The position numbers and the translations under genes are program-made. From positions 86,876 to 150,875 of the forward strand of contig CAZBWM010000005.1 in NCBI GenBank assembly GCA_964495375.1: a DNA stretch of 64,000 bases, given 5' to 3'. Positions 43,680 through 50,842 of the stretch are shown here, in pieces. Source of the DNA: JAIESQ01 sp964495375 (GTDB lineage: Bacteria > Planctomycetota > Planctomycetia > Pirellulales > JAEUIK01). Position 1 is the stretch's first letter, and each line of letters opens with the position of its first letter. The notes beneath the pieces are model-generated. The model had not been told where the DNA came from and did no database searches. It saw only the letters and a list, made by a program, of their open reading frames with translations.

Positions 43680-45071
43680 CTACTCTGCGTCGGTCTTCTC
43701 TGTGTCTGTGTTCTCAGCGTCCGTCCTCGCGTCGGCTTTCGCTTCGCTCTTCGGCTTCTCTTCCTTCGCGCGCTTGGTGACGATCACGCGCAGGCCGTCG
43801 ATGTCCAGTTCGCCCGTGGCGCCCAGCAGGCCCACGCGGCAGATCGCCTCGCGGGCGTTCGGCGGAACCGCGTACCGCTTGCTCTGCTCTTTCCAAGCGA
43901 ACGTGCCGGACCAGGGGCCGACGTTCATTTCGACGATCGGGTTGCGCACTTCGTCGTAGAAGCAGAGGACCAGGTCGGCCGCCTCGCGCTGCGGGCCTTG
44001 GCGAACATCCTTCGCCTGCACCCAAGCCAGCACGTTGATCTCGCGCACGATGCGGCCGTCGATGCCCATGCCTTGCAGGGCCGCACTGTTGCGCCCCGGC
44101 ACACTGTTCGAGAAGCGGATGAACTGCTTGCCATCCGGCGTTTGCTGGTCGGGAACTAATTCGCTGAGCCGCTGGTAGTGCCAGGCCACGGCCGTGGCCG
44201 GCATGCCGAACGCTTCCTCGAAGCTGCCGTTCTGGAACGTGGGGTTCGCCGGGTCGGGCAAGACCTGACGTTGTTCTTCGGCCGCGCCGGTCATCGGCAC
44301 AAACAGTGTCGGCAGCAGCGGCGCTTGTTCGAGCTTGCCATCCTTCTTGGTGAACTGATAAAGCGTTTGCTTGTAGCGTTCGCCGAGCGGCACCAGCAGC
44401 TTGCCCCCTTCGCGAAGTTGATCGATCAACGGTTGGGGCACGTTCTCGGGCGAGCAGGTGACGATAATCTTGTCGAACGGCGCGGCTTCGGCCCAGCCTT
44501 TGTAGCCGTCGCCGATCCGCGTGTGCACGTTCTTGTACTTGAGCCGCTTGAGGGTGCGGGCCGCGCGGCGGCCGAGCGGTTCCTGGATTTCGATCGTGTA
44601 GACATCCTTGACCAGCGGGCTGAGCATGGCCGCCTGATAGCCGCTGCCGGTGCCGATCTCAAGCACCACGTCGGTCGGTTTGGGTTCGAGCTGCTCGGTC
44701 ATGTAGGCGACGATGAACGGCGGCGAAATGGTCTGCCCTTCGCCGATTGGCAGGGCCATGTCGAAGTAGGCGAACTCGCGCTGGCCAGGCCCGACGAACT
44801 CGTGCCGCTCGGTGGCGCGCGAGGCGGCGATCACGCGCGGGTCTTTGATGCCGGCCTTGACGAGGTCCTCGTCGACCATGCGGTCGCGGAGCTGGGAGTA
44901 GTTCAGCTTGCCGAAGGGGGTGGTTTGCGCGGCGAGGCGACCGGCCGATCCAAGCGTCGCGAGCATGAACGCCAGTATTAAGCCCACGGCTCGAGCATGC
45001 CCACGCAAGCGTGGGACATGGCACCCTGCTGGGACAAAGTGACCGCTTGCAGGCGAAATGGCACGTTGCAT
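43680..45071 (-). CDS. pcm: Exported protein-L-isoaspartate O-methyltransferase with extra C-terminal domain
   Basis: A 463-aa protein. Residues 60-255 are a PCMT domain: MALPIGEGQTISPPFIVAYMTE is the family signature, and VVLEIGTGSGYQAAML (136-151) the SAM site; DKIIVTCSPENVPQPLIDQLREGG also matches. About 200 residues follow (from AFGMPATAVAWHYQRLSEL), resembling a carbohydrate-binding-like beta domain, with a charged KAKEEK tail. A hydrophobic stretch at 28-46 preceded by Arg/His suggests export or membrane anchoring, which is unusual for a protein-repair enzyme. GAGG is nine bases from the start ATG. A hairpin repeat (45000-45015) lies inside the 5' end, so a GTG at 44987 is the alternative start. 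Confidence 0.85.
   Translation of the reverse strand: MQRAISPASGHFVPAGCHVPRLRGHARAVGLILAFMLATLGSAGRLAAQTTPFGKLNYSQLRDRMVDEDLVKAGIKDPRVIAASRATERHEFVGPGQREFAYFDMALPIGEGQTISPPFIVAYMTEQLEPKPTDVVLEIGTGSGYQAAMLSPLVKDVYTIEIQEPLGRRAARTLKRLKYKNVHTRIGDGYKGWAEAAPFDKIIVTCSPENVPQPLIDQLREGGKLLVPLGERYKQTLYQFTKKDGKLEQAPLLPTLFVPMTGAAEEQRQVLPDPANPTFQNGSFEEAFGMPATAVAWHYQRLSELVPDQQTPDGKQFIRFSNSVPGRNSAALQGMGIDGRIVREINVLAWVQAKDVRQGPQREAADLVLCFYDEVRNPIVEMNVGPWSGTFAWKEQSKRYAVPPNAREAICRVGLLGATGELDIDGLRVIVTKRAKEEKPKSEAKADARTDAENTDTEKTDAE
45000..45015. repeat. Short palindrome inside the pcm 5' end
   Basis: CCCACGC and GCGTGGG separated by AA, followed by GACATGGCACCC. The element is translated as RLRGHARA in the presumed signal-peptide n-region. 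Confidence 0.65.
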
Positions 45072-45173
45072 CGTGAAAAACCTCGGTCCGCGCTAGGGAC
45101 TCGACTGGGGGACCACCTGCAAATGTGTCATAATCTTAGGCGTTTGGCGAATCTTACCTGAAGAGTGAATTTT

Positions 45174-47009
45174 ATGACTCCCGCAACGCTTAAGCAGTAC
45201 CTCGTCGACCATGTGCTGCATAAGGTGCAGAGCCCTGCCCAGTATCTCGGGGGGGAATGGAATATCGTCCGCAAGGAGCCGGGCACGACGCGCGGCCGGC
45301 TGGTGCTGGCCTTCCCCGATACGTACGGCATCGGCATGAGCCATCACGGCTTGCAGGTGCTCTACACGCTGATGAACGCGCGGGCCGATTGGGCGTGCGA
45401 GCGGGTCTTCTGCCCTTGGACGGATATGGAAGCCCAGCTCCGCGAGCATGGGCTGCCGCTCTACACGCTGGAGACGTTTACGCCGGTCGGCGACTGCGAC
45501 GTGATTGGCCTGAGCCTGCAGTACGAAATGTCGTACGGCAATATTCTGACGATGCTCGACCTCGCGGGCTTACCGCTGCACGCCGAGGAGCGAACCGCCA
45601 AGCAGCCGCTGGTGATTGCCGGCGGTCCTTGCGCGCAGAACCCGGAGCCGCTCGCGCCGTTCATCGATTTGTTTGTCACCGGCGATGGCGAGCCGAGCTT
45701 GCCGGCGATTTGCGATGCCTGGCTCGACGCCCGCGATGAGCTGGCCGCGCGCGAGGGGCTGGCCGAGGGCGAGCGCGGCCGCCAGCAGCGCGAAGCGTTG
45801 CTGGCCCAATTGGCCGCGCATCTGCCGTTTGCTTATGTGCCACGGTTCTATGTGCCCGAGTATCTGCCCGATGGTCGGCTCGTGGCGCTCAACCGCACGC
45901 GCACCGATGTGCCCGAGACGATCGAGCCCTCGGTGATCGACGACTTGGACGGCATTCCGCTGCCGGTGCGGCCGGTGGTTCCGTATGTCGAGTGCGTTCA
46001 CGATCGGATCGCGATCGAGATCATGCGCGGCTGCCCTTGGCAGTGCCGGTTCTGCCAGAGCACGGTGATCAAGCGGCCGCTGCGGATCCGCGAAGTCGAG
46101 ACAATCATTCAGGGGGCGCTCGAGAGTTACCGCAACACGGGCTTCAACGAGATTTCGCTCTTGAGCCTGTCGACGAGCGACTACCCGCACTTCGAGGAAT
46201 TGATCACGCGGATGAAAGAGGTGTTCGTGCCGCTGGGGGTTTCGGTCGCCGTGCCGAGCCTGCGGGTGAACGAGCAGCTCAAGAGCGTGGCGGCGCTGCT
46301 GTCGACCGATCGGCATTCGGGGCTGACGCTTGCGCCGGAGGTCGCCCGCGATGACATGCGCGAACAGATCCGCAAGAAGATCAAGAATCAGGATTTGTAC
46401 GATGGTTGCCGCGTGGCTTTCGGCAACGGCTTCCGCCGGGTGAAGCTGTACTTCTTGTGCGGGCTGCCCGGCGAGCGGCCGGTCGACCTGGACGGCATCG
46501 TCGAGATGGCCGAAACGATTTCGCAGATTGGCCGCGAAGTGACGGGGCGCCCCGCCGAGGTGACGGCCAGCGTATCGAACTTTGTGCCCAAGGCGCACAC
46601 GCCCTATCAGTGGAACGCCATGCAGACGCGCGATTACTTCCGCTGGGCGCACGACTATCTGCACAAGCAGAAGCGGAGCCGGAGCGTGAAGATCAAGTGC
46701 CATCACGTCGAGACGAGTTTGTTGGAAGGGATCACGAGCCGGGGGGATCGGCGGATTGCCAAAGCGATCGAGCTGGCGTGGCGCAAGGGGGCGCGGTTCG
46801 ACGGCTGGACCGAATGTGCGAAGCCTCAGTTGTGGTGGGACGCGCTGGCCGAGGCAGGCATCGATCTCGAAGCGGCGCTGCACACGCCGTATCCCGTGGC
46901 CAGCAAGTTGCCGTGGGATCACCTGAATGTGAAGAAGGGGCGCGCGTATCTGGAGAAGGAGCAAGGGCGCGCCGTGCTGCAACTGGCGGCGATGGCGGAT
47001 GCGACGTAG
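45174..47009 (+). CDS. TIGR03960-type B12-binding radical SAM protein
   Basis: A 611-aa radical SAM protein of the TIGR03960 family. The cobalamin-binding-like N-terminus includes LAFPDTYGIGMSHHGLQVLYTLMNA and DVIGLSLQYEMSYGNILTMLDLAGLPL; the core starts near residue 280 with MRGCPWQCRFCQSTVIKRPLR, giving the three 4Fe-4S Cys. SLSTSDYPHFEELITRM and FVPKAHTPYQWNAMQTRDYF follow as in the family. In many bacteria this gene is fused or beside a DUF2344 gene and ribosomal or RNase genes; no DUF2344 was seen here. Role not established. ATG at 45174 has GAAGAG eight bases upstream. Confidence 0.9.
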   Translation: MTPATLKQYLVDHVLHKVQSPAQYLGGEWNIVRKEPGTTRGRLVLAFPDTYGIGMSHHGLQVLYTLMNARADWACERVFCPWTDMEAQLREHGLPLYTLETFTPVGDCDVIGLSLQYEMSYGNILTMLDLAGLPLHAEERTAKQPLVIAGGPCAQNPEPLAPFIDLFVTGDGEPSLPAICDAWLDARDELAAREGLAEGERGRQQREALLAQLAAHLPFAYVPRFYVPEYLPDGRLVALNRTRTDVPETIEPSVIDDLDGIPLPVRPVVPYVECVHDRIAIEIMRGCPWQCRFCQSTVIKRPLRIREVETIIQGALESYRNTGFNEISLLSLSTSDYPHFEELITRMKEVFVPLGVSVAVPSLRVNEQLKSVAALLSTDRHSGLTLAPEVARDDMREQIRKKIKNQDLYDGCRVAFGNGFRRVKLYFLCGLPGERPVDLDGIVEMAETISQIGREVTGRPAEVTASVSNFVPKAHTPYQWNAMQTRDYFRWAHDYLHKQKRSRSVKIKCHHVETSLLEGITSRGDRRIAKAIELAWRKGARFDGWTECAKPQLWWDALAEAGIDLEAALHTPYPVASKLPWDHLNVKKGRAYLEKEQGRAVLQLAAMADAT

Positions 47010-47210
47010 ATCTTTCGCGTCGCTGGGAGAGCCGCGGGTGGCTCACGCGGAGTCGCGGAGGGCGCGGGGAGAAGTCAATTATCTCGCGCCAAGGCGCTAA
47101 GGCGTAAAGTGACTTGATTTAACCGGGGCGGCAGTTTTCAAGTTTTGCGCCCTTTCTTGGCGGCTTTGCGCGAGACCTTATTCTGACCGATGTAAACGCC
47201 AAAATACTCG

Positions 47211-47254
47211 TCTAAACAATTGTCTGGACAACTATTGTCTGGACAGGTTATAAT
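47211..47254 (+). promoter_or_regulatory. Promoter with three TGTCTGGACA-type operator repeats
   Basis: TCTAAACA (47211-47218), TGTCTGGACA (47221-47230) and TGTCTGGACA (47236-47245) recur with 12- and 15-base spacing; the core TGTC-NN-GACA is palindromic. TATAAT (47249-47254) is a perfect -10 and TGGACA (47225-47230) an 18-base-spaced -35, so an occupied operator would block the promoter. Only seven bases separate the -10 from the ATG of the MarR-like gene, implying a leaderless transcript and autorepression. The binding protein and effector are not known. Confidence 0.7.
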
Positions 47255-47261
47255 CCGGGGC

Positions 47262-47831
47262 ATGAGCACCGCCACGAAGCGCCCCCCTGCCCTGCCCCGT
47301 CGTCGCGCTGCTGCTGCGCCGACTAAGAATGGGGACACCGCCGGCCGGAAGGTCACGACCGCCACGCGCCCACGCAAGTTTGACTCGCCCCAGCAGCAGG
47401 CGTATCTCAATCTGTGGCGCACGTACGACCGCCTGCGCGCGCATGAAGACGCGCTCTTCGGTCGCTACGACCTCACCGCTCAGCAGTACAACGCACTGCG
47501 ACTGTTGCGCGCCGCGTACCCCGCGCCGGTCGCCACGCTCACCTTGGCCGCGCGGTTGATTTCCCGTGCGCCGGACATCACCCGGCTGGTCGACAAACTG
47601 GCCGAGCGCGGCCTGGTCGCGCGCGATCGCCGGCCCGAGAACCGCCGCGTCGTCGAAGTTTCGATCACGCCGGCAGGGCTGGCGCTACTCGATCAGTTGG
47701 CCGCCGAAGTTCGTCAGTGCCATCAGCATCAACTGGGGCATTTGCGCGCCGCCGAGCTCAAGCAGCTCGTCGCGCTGTTGGAAAAGGCTCGGCAACCGCA
47801 CGAAGAACCGGGCAGCATCTGGAATATGTAG
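47262..47831 (+). CDS. MarR family transcriptional regulator
   Basis: A 189-aa winged-helix regulator of the MarR family. The N-terminus (about 45 residues) is Pro/Arg/Ala rich and partly encoded by the GGGCAGGG repeat at 47285. The MarR domain runs from about 50 to 175: QQAYLNLWRTYDRLRAHEDALF, LTAQQYNALRLLRAAYPAPVATLTLAARL, the recognition helix region ISRAPDITRLVDKLAERGLVAR, then the wing RRPENRRVVEVSITPAG. It probably senses a small aromatic or oxidant and controls its own gene and perhaps the downstream flavoprotein and antiporter. See the promoter entry. Confidence 0.9.
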   Translation: MSTATKRPPALPRRRAAAAPTKNGDTAGRKVTTATRPRKFDSPQQQAYLNLWRTYDRLRAHEDALFGRYDLTAQQYNALRLLRAAYPAPVATLTLAARLISRAPDITRLVDKLAERGLVARDRRPENRRVVEVSITPAGLALLDQLAAEVRQCHQHQLGHLRAAELKQLVALLEKARQPHEEPGSIWNM

Positions 47832-47871
47832 CAACCTCCTGCGTCTGAGAAGTTTTCGCGTACACGCCAAT

Positions 47872-47893
47872 CCCAGGGGTTGCAACCCCTGGG
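47872..47893. terminator. Hairpin between marR-like and flavoprotein genes
   Basis: CCCAGGGGT, TGCA, ACCCCTGGG: a perfect nine-bp stem with a four-base loop, between the stop of the MarR-like gene and the next start. It could be a terminator or a REP-type palindrome; there is no U-run. Confidence 0.5.
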
Positions 47894-47940
47894 CTTCGGA
47901 ACGCTTCTTTACAGTTATCAGTGTTCAAGGAGACTCCTCC

Positions 47941-49197
47941 ATGATCTCAACCGATATGAAAAATCCCCAAGTCATTGTCATCGGCGGCGGGCCGGCCGGC
48001 GCGACCGTGTCGACTTTGATCGCTCAGAAGGGGCATCGCGTCACCTTGTTCGAGCGCGAGAAGTTCCCGCGGTTTCATATCGGCGAGTCGCTGATCCCCG
48101 AAACGTTTTGGGTACTCGAGCGGCTCGGCATGCTCGACAAATTGCGCAAGAGCGACTTCGTCAAGAAGTACAGCGTGCAATTCGTCGGTTCGAGCGGCCG
48201 GTTGTCCGAGCCGTTTTACTTCATGCAGAACCGCAATCACGAGTGTTCGCAAACCTGGCAGGTGCTGCGGAGTGAGTTCGATGAAATGATGCTGAACAAC
48301 GCCCGCGAGCATGGCGTCGACGCGCACGAAGGGGTGCGCGTGCTCGAGGTGCTGTTCGAGGGGGATCGTGCCGTCGGCGTCAAGATCCAGGACGAACAAG
48401 ACCAGGTGCGCGAAGTGCGGGCCGACGTCGTGATCGACGCCAGCGGGCAGAGCCATTTGATTGCCAGTCGCTTCAACCTGCTGGTGAAGGACCCGGCGCT
48501 CAAGAAGGGGGCGCTGTGGACGTACTTCAAGGGCGCCTATCGAGACGCCGGCCAGGACGAAGGGGCCACGTTGGTGCTGCAAACCAAGAACCGCAAGGGG
48601 TGGTTCTGGTACATTCCGCTGCACAACGACATTATCAGCGTGGGGATCGTCTCAGCGTTCGACGAGCTATTCGACAAGAGCCGCGGCGATCACGCCTCGA
48701 TCTACCAGCAGGAGCTCGACAACTGCCCGGCCTGCAAAGAGCGCGTGTCGATTGGCCGGCAAGTGTCGGGCTTTTACGCGACGAAGGATTATTCGTACCG
48801 CGCGAAAGAGTGCGCCGGCAACGGCTGGGTGCTCGTGGGCGATGCGTTCGGCTTTCTGGACCCGCTCTATTCGTCGGGCGTGCTATTGGCGCTGAAATCG
48901 GGCCAGTTGGCTGCCGATGCCGTGAGCGAGGGACTCACCAAGGGGGACACATCGAAAGCGCAGCTCGGCAAGTGGGGCCCCGACTTCATGCGCGGCATGG
49001 ACCGCATGCGTCGGCTCGTTTGCGAGTACTACGATGGCTTCAGCTTCGGCAAGTTCGTCAAGAAGCATCCCGACCTGAAGGGACATATCACCGACCTGTT
49101 GATCGGCAATTTGTTTACCGACGAAGTAGACGATGTGGTGGCGCCGATGGACGAAATGCGCCGCGAGCTGAGCATGAGCCCCTCGGCGGCCGAGTAG
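47941..49197 (+). CDS. Flavin-dependent halogenase-like FAD oxidoreductase
   Basis: A 418-aa flavoprotein. The N-terminal IGGGPAGATVSTLIAQKG (GGGPAG at 15-20) is the FAD-binding motif; the segment KFPRFHIGESLIPETFWVLERLG and WFWYIP at 221-226 are the markers that distinguish flavin-dependent halogenases (GxGxxG plus WxWxIP); VGDAFGFLDPLYSSG completes the FAD site. A Lys pair (K75/K76) sits near where the catalytic Lys of halogenases is found. Related geranylgeranyl-reductase-type oxidoreductases share most of this, so the halogenating role is uncertain. AAGGAGACTCCTCC is the ribosome site. The gene lies between the MarR regulator and the antiporter. Confidence 0.8.
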   Translation: MISTDMKNPQVIVIGGGPAGATVSTLIAQKGHRVTLFEREKFPRFHIGESLIPETFWVLERLGMLDKLRKSDFVKKYSVQFVGSSGRLSEPFYFMQNRNHECSQTWQVLRSEFDEMMLNNAREHGVDAHEGVRVLEVLFEGDRAVGVKIQDEQDQVREVRADVVIDASGQSHLIASRFNLLVKDPALKKGALWTYFKGAYRDAGQDEGATLVLQTKNRKGWFWYIPLHNDIISVGIVSAFDELFDKSRGDHASIYQQELDNCPACKERVSIGRQVSGFYATKDYSYRAKECAGNGWVLVGDAFGFLDPLYSSGVLLALKSGQLAADAVSEGLTKGDTSKAQLGKWGPDFMRGMDRMRRLVCEYYDGFSFGKFVKKHPDLKGHITDLLIGNLFTDEVDDVVAPMDEMRRELSMSPSAAE

Positions 49198-49211
49198 ATC
49201 GTTAGCCGCGC

Positions 49212-50540
49212 ATGACGACCGACGTCTTCATTTTGTTTCTGCTGCAGATCGCGGTCATGCTCGCGTGCGGGCTGGGCTGCGGTCACCTCATGCGGCGGCT
49301 GCACCAGCCGGCCGTGCTGGGCGAAATGCTCGGCGGCATTCTGCTCGGGCCGACCGTGTTCGGCTGGCTCGCGCCCGACGTGCAAGCGCAGTTGTTCCCC
49401 GCCGGCGGCGAGGTCGGGCAATTGCGCGGCGGCGTGATCAAGCTCGGCATGCTCTTCTTTTTGTTCGTGGTTGGGCTGGAGATCGATCTTAAGCAGCTCG
49501 CGCAGCACGGCGTCAGCGTGCTCTTGATCGGGCTGTTAGGGACGCTGGTGCCGTTGGCCTGCGGCGTGGCGATAGTTTATCTCGTGCCCGACATCTGGGG
49601 GCCGCAAGCCACGACGAATCGGCTGGCGCTGGGGCTATTCATCGGTGCGGCGCTGGCGAACACGGCGAACCCCGTGCTGGCGCGCATCTTGATGGAGCTG
49701 GGATTGCTGCGCGACCGGCTAGGCGCACTGCTGATGACCGCCACGACCGTCGACGACTTGATGAGTTGGTCGCTGCTGGCGGCGATCTTGGGAGACCTGG
49801 CGGGCGGACATGGCCAAACGAACGCCACAGTGACGGGCGCGGCCGCACTAACTGCCGCGACGACTGTCACCCCAACACAACCGAGCGTGGTGCTCGCGCT
49901 GTTGGCGGTGCTGTTGTTCTTCGCGCTGGTGCTGGCGGTCGGGCGCTGGGTGGCGACCCCCTTATTGCGATTGGCGCGGCGCTGGGCCGTGTGGCCGAGC
50001 GGCTTCATCGGCCTGGCGACCATTCTAGTGCTGCTGGCGGCGGCCGCGGCCGAGCAGATCGGCGTGCATGCGTTTCTCGGGCCGTTTCTGCTTGGCTTGT
50101 CGCTGGCTCCCAGCGACGAGGAACGGAGCGAAGCCTACGAGGCGATGAATCAGTTCGTGTTGAGTTTCTTTGTGCCGATCTACTTTGTATCGATGGGGCT
50201 GACGACGAACTTCGTGACGAACTTCGACGTCGTGCTGGTGGTCGTCGTGCTGGCGGTTGCCTCGGCGAGCAAGATCGGCAGCGTCTTTGCGGCGGCGCGG
50301 TTGAGCGGAATGCCGCCGCGGATCTCGTGGGCCGTGGCGTTCGGCATGAACGCACGCGGCGCGATCGGCATCATCCTGGCGTCACTCGGCCGCGAGCAAG
50401 GGGTGATCGACGAGCGCACCTACGTGGCGCTGGTGGTGATGGCCTTGGCCACCTCGCTGATGGCCGCGCCCGCCATGAAGCGGTGGCTGGCACCGGCGCG
50501 CACGCCGCAAGGTGCCAGGCCCGAGCTGGTCGATGCGTAG
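49212..50540 (+). CDS. CPA2-type cation:proton antiporter
   Basis: A 442-aa membrane protein of the KefB/CPA2 group with about 12 hydrophobic helices. Family markers: the N-terminal LLQIAVMLACGLGCGHLMRRLHQPAVLGEMLGGILLGPTVFG, LGMLFFLFVVGLEIDLKQL, and the central ALANTANPVLARILMELGLLRDRLGALLMTATTVDDLMSWSLL with the Asp residues of the transport site. There is no TrkA-N domain at the end. It likely exchanges Na+ or K+ for protons at the cytoplasmic membrane. The start is 14 bases after the flavoprotein stop, so the two are one transcript. Confidence 0.9.
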   Translation: MTTDVFILFLLQIAVMLACGLGCGHLMRRLHQPAVLGEMLGGILLGPTVFGWLAPDVQAQLFPAGGEVGQLRGGVIKLGMLFFLFVVGLEIDLKQLAQHGVSVLLIGLLGTLVPLACGVAIVYLVPDIWGPQATTNRLALGLFIGAALANTANPVLARILMELGLLRDRLGALLMTATTVDDLMSWSLLAAILGDLAGGHGQTNATVTGAAALTAATTVTPTQPSVVLALLAVLLFFALVLAVGRWVATPLLRLARRWAVWPSGFIGLATILVLLAAAAAEQIGVHAFLGPFLLGLSLAPSDEERSEAYEAMNQFVLSFFVPIYFVSMGLTTNFVTNFDVVLVVVVLAVASASKIGSVFAAARLSGMPPRISWAVAFGMNARGAIGIILASLGREQGVIDERTYVALVVMALATSLMAAPAMKRWLAPARTPQGARPELVDA

Positions 50541-50842
50541 CCGGCATTCCGCGCCAGCCATCTGCTCCACGAAGATGGTAAGAAATGCCGGCTCGTGCGC
50601 TGTGTGCCGGTTGCGCGGGTCAATCGCGGGCAATGTCCGTAACCTGGGCAAGTCGGCGCGCCTTTTCGCGACCTCACGGCGACGGTTGGTTGCCGCGTTT
50701 GTCGTAATAAGCCATATTTTTCGGAGATCGCGATTCTCTCACGTTGCGCAGGGACAGGGTTGGCCAGAGGGGCCACCTCGGGCGCAACCGCCGCGCCAAT
50801 CGGCAACCGACACGCTGGGCGCGGCAGTAGTTCAAAAACGGG
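50541..50842. other. Intergenic stretch before the kinase-fusion gene
   Basis: 302 bases between the antiporter stop and the ATG at 50843. No gene, repeat or convincing promoter was seen. Confidence 0.5.

Noticed and set aside
45570..46982. - strand open frame of about 470 codons
   Set aside because: It is antisense to the TIGR03960 radical SAM gene and is a compositional shadow.
47211..47254. Possible second dif-like site (TGTCTGGACA repeats)
   Set aside because: Spacing of 12 and 15 bases in direct orientation and position over a promoter fit operators, not an 11 + 6 + 11 recombination site.
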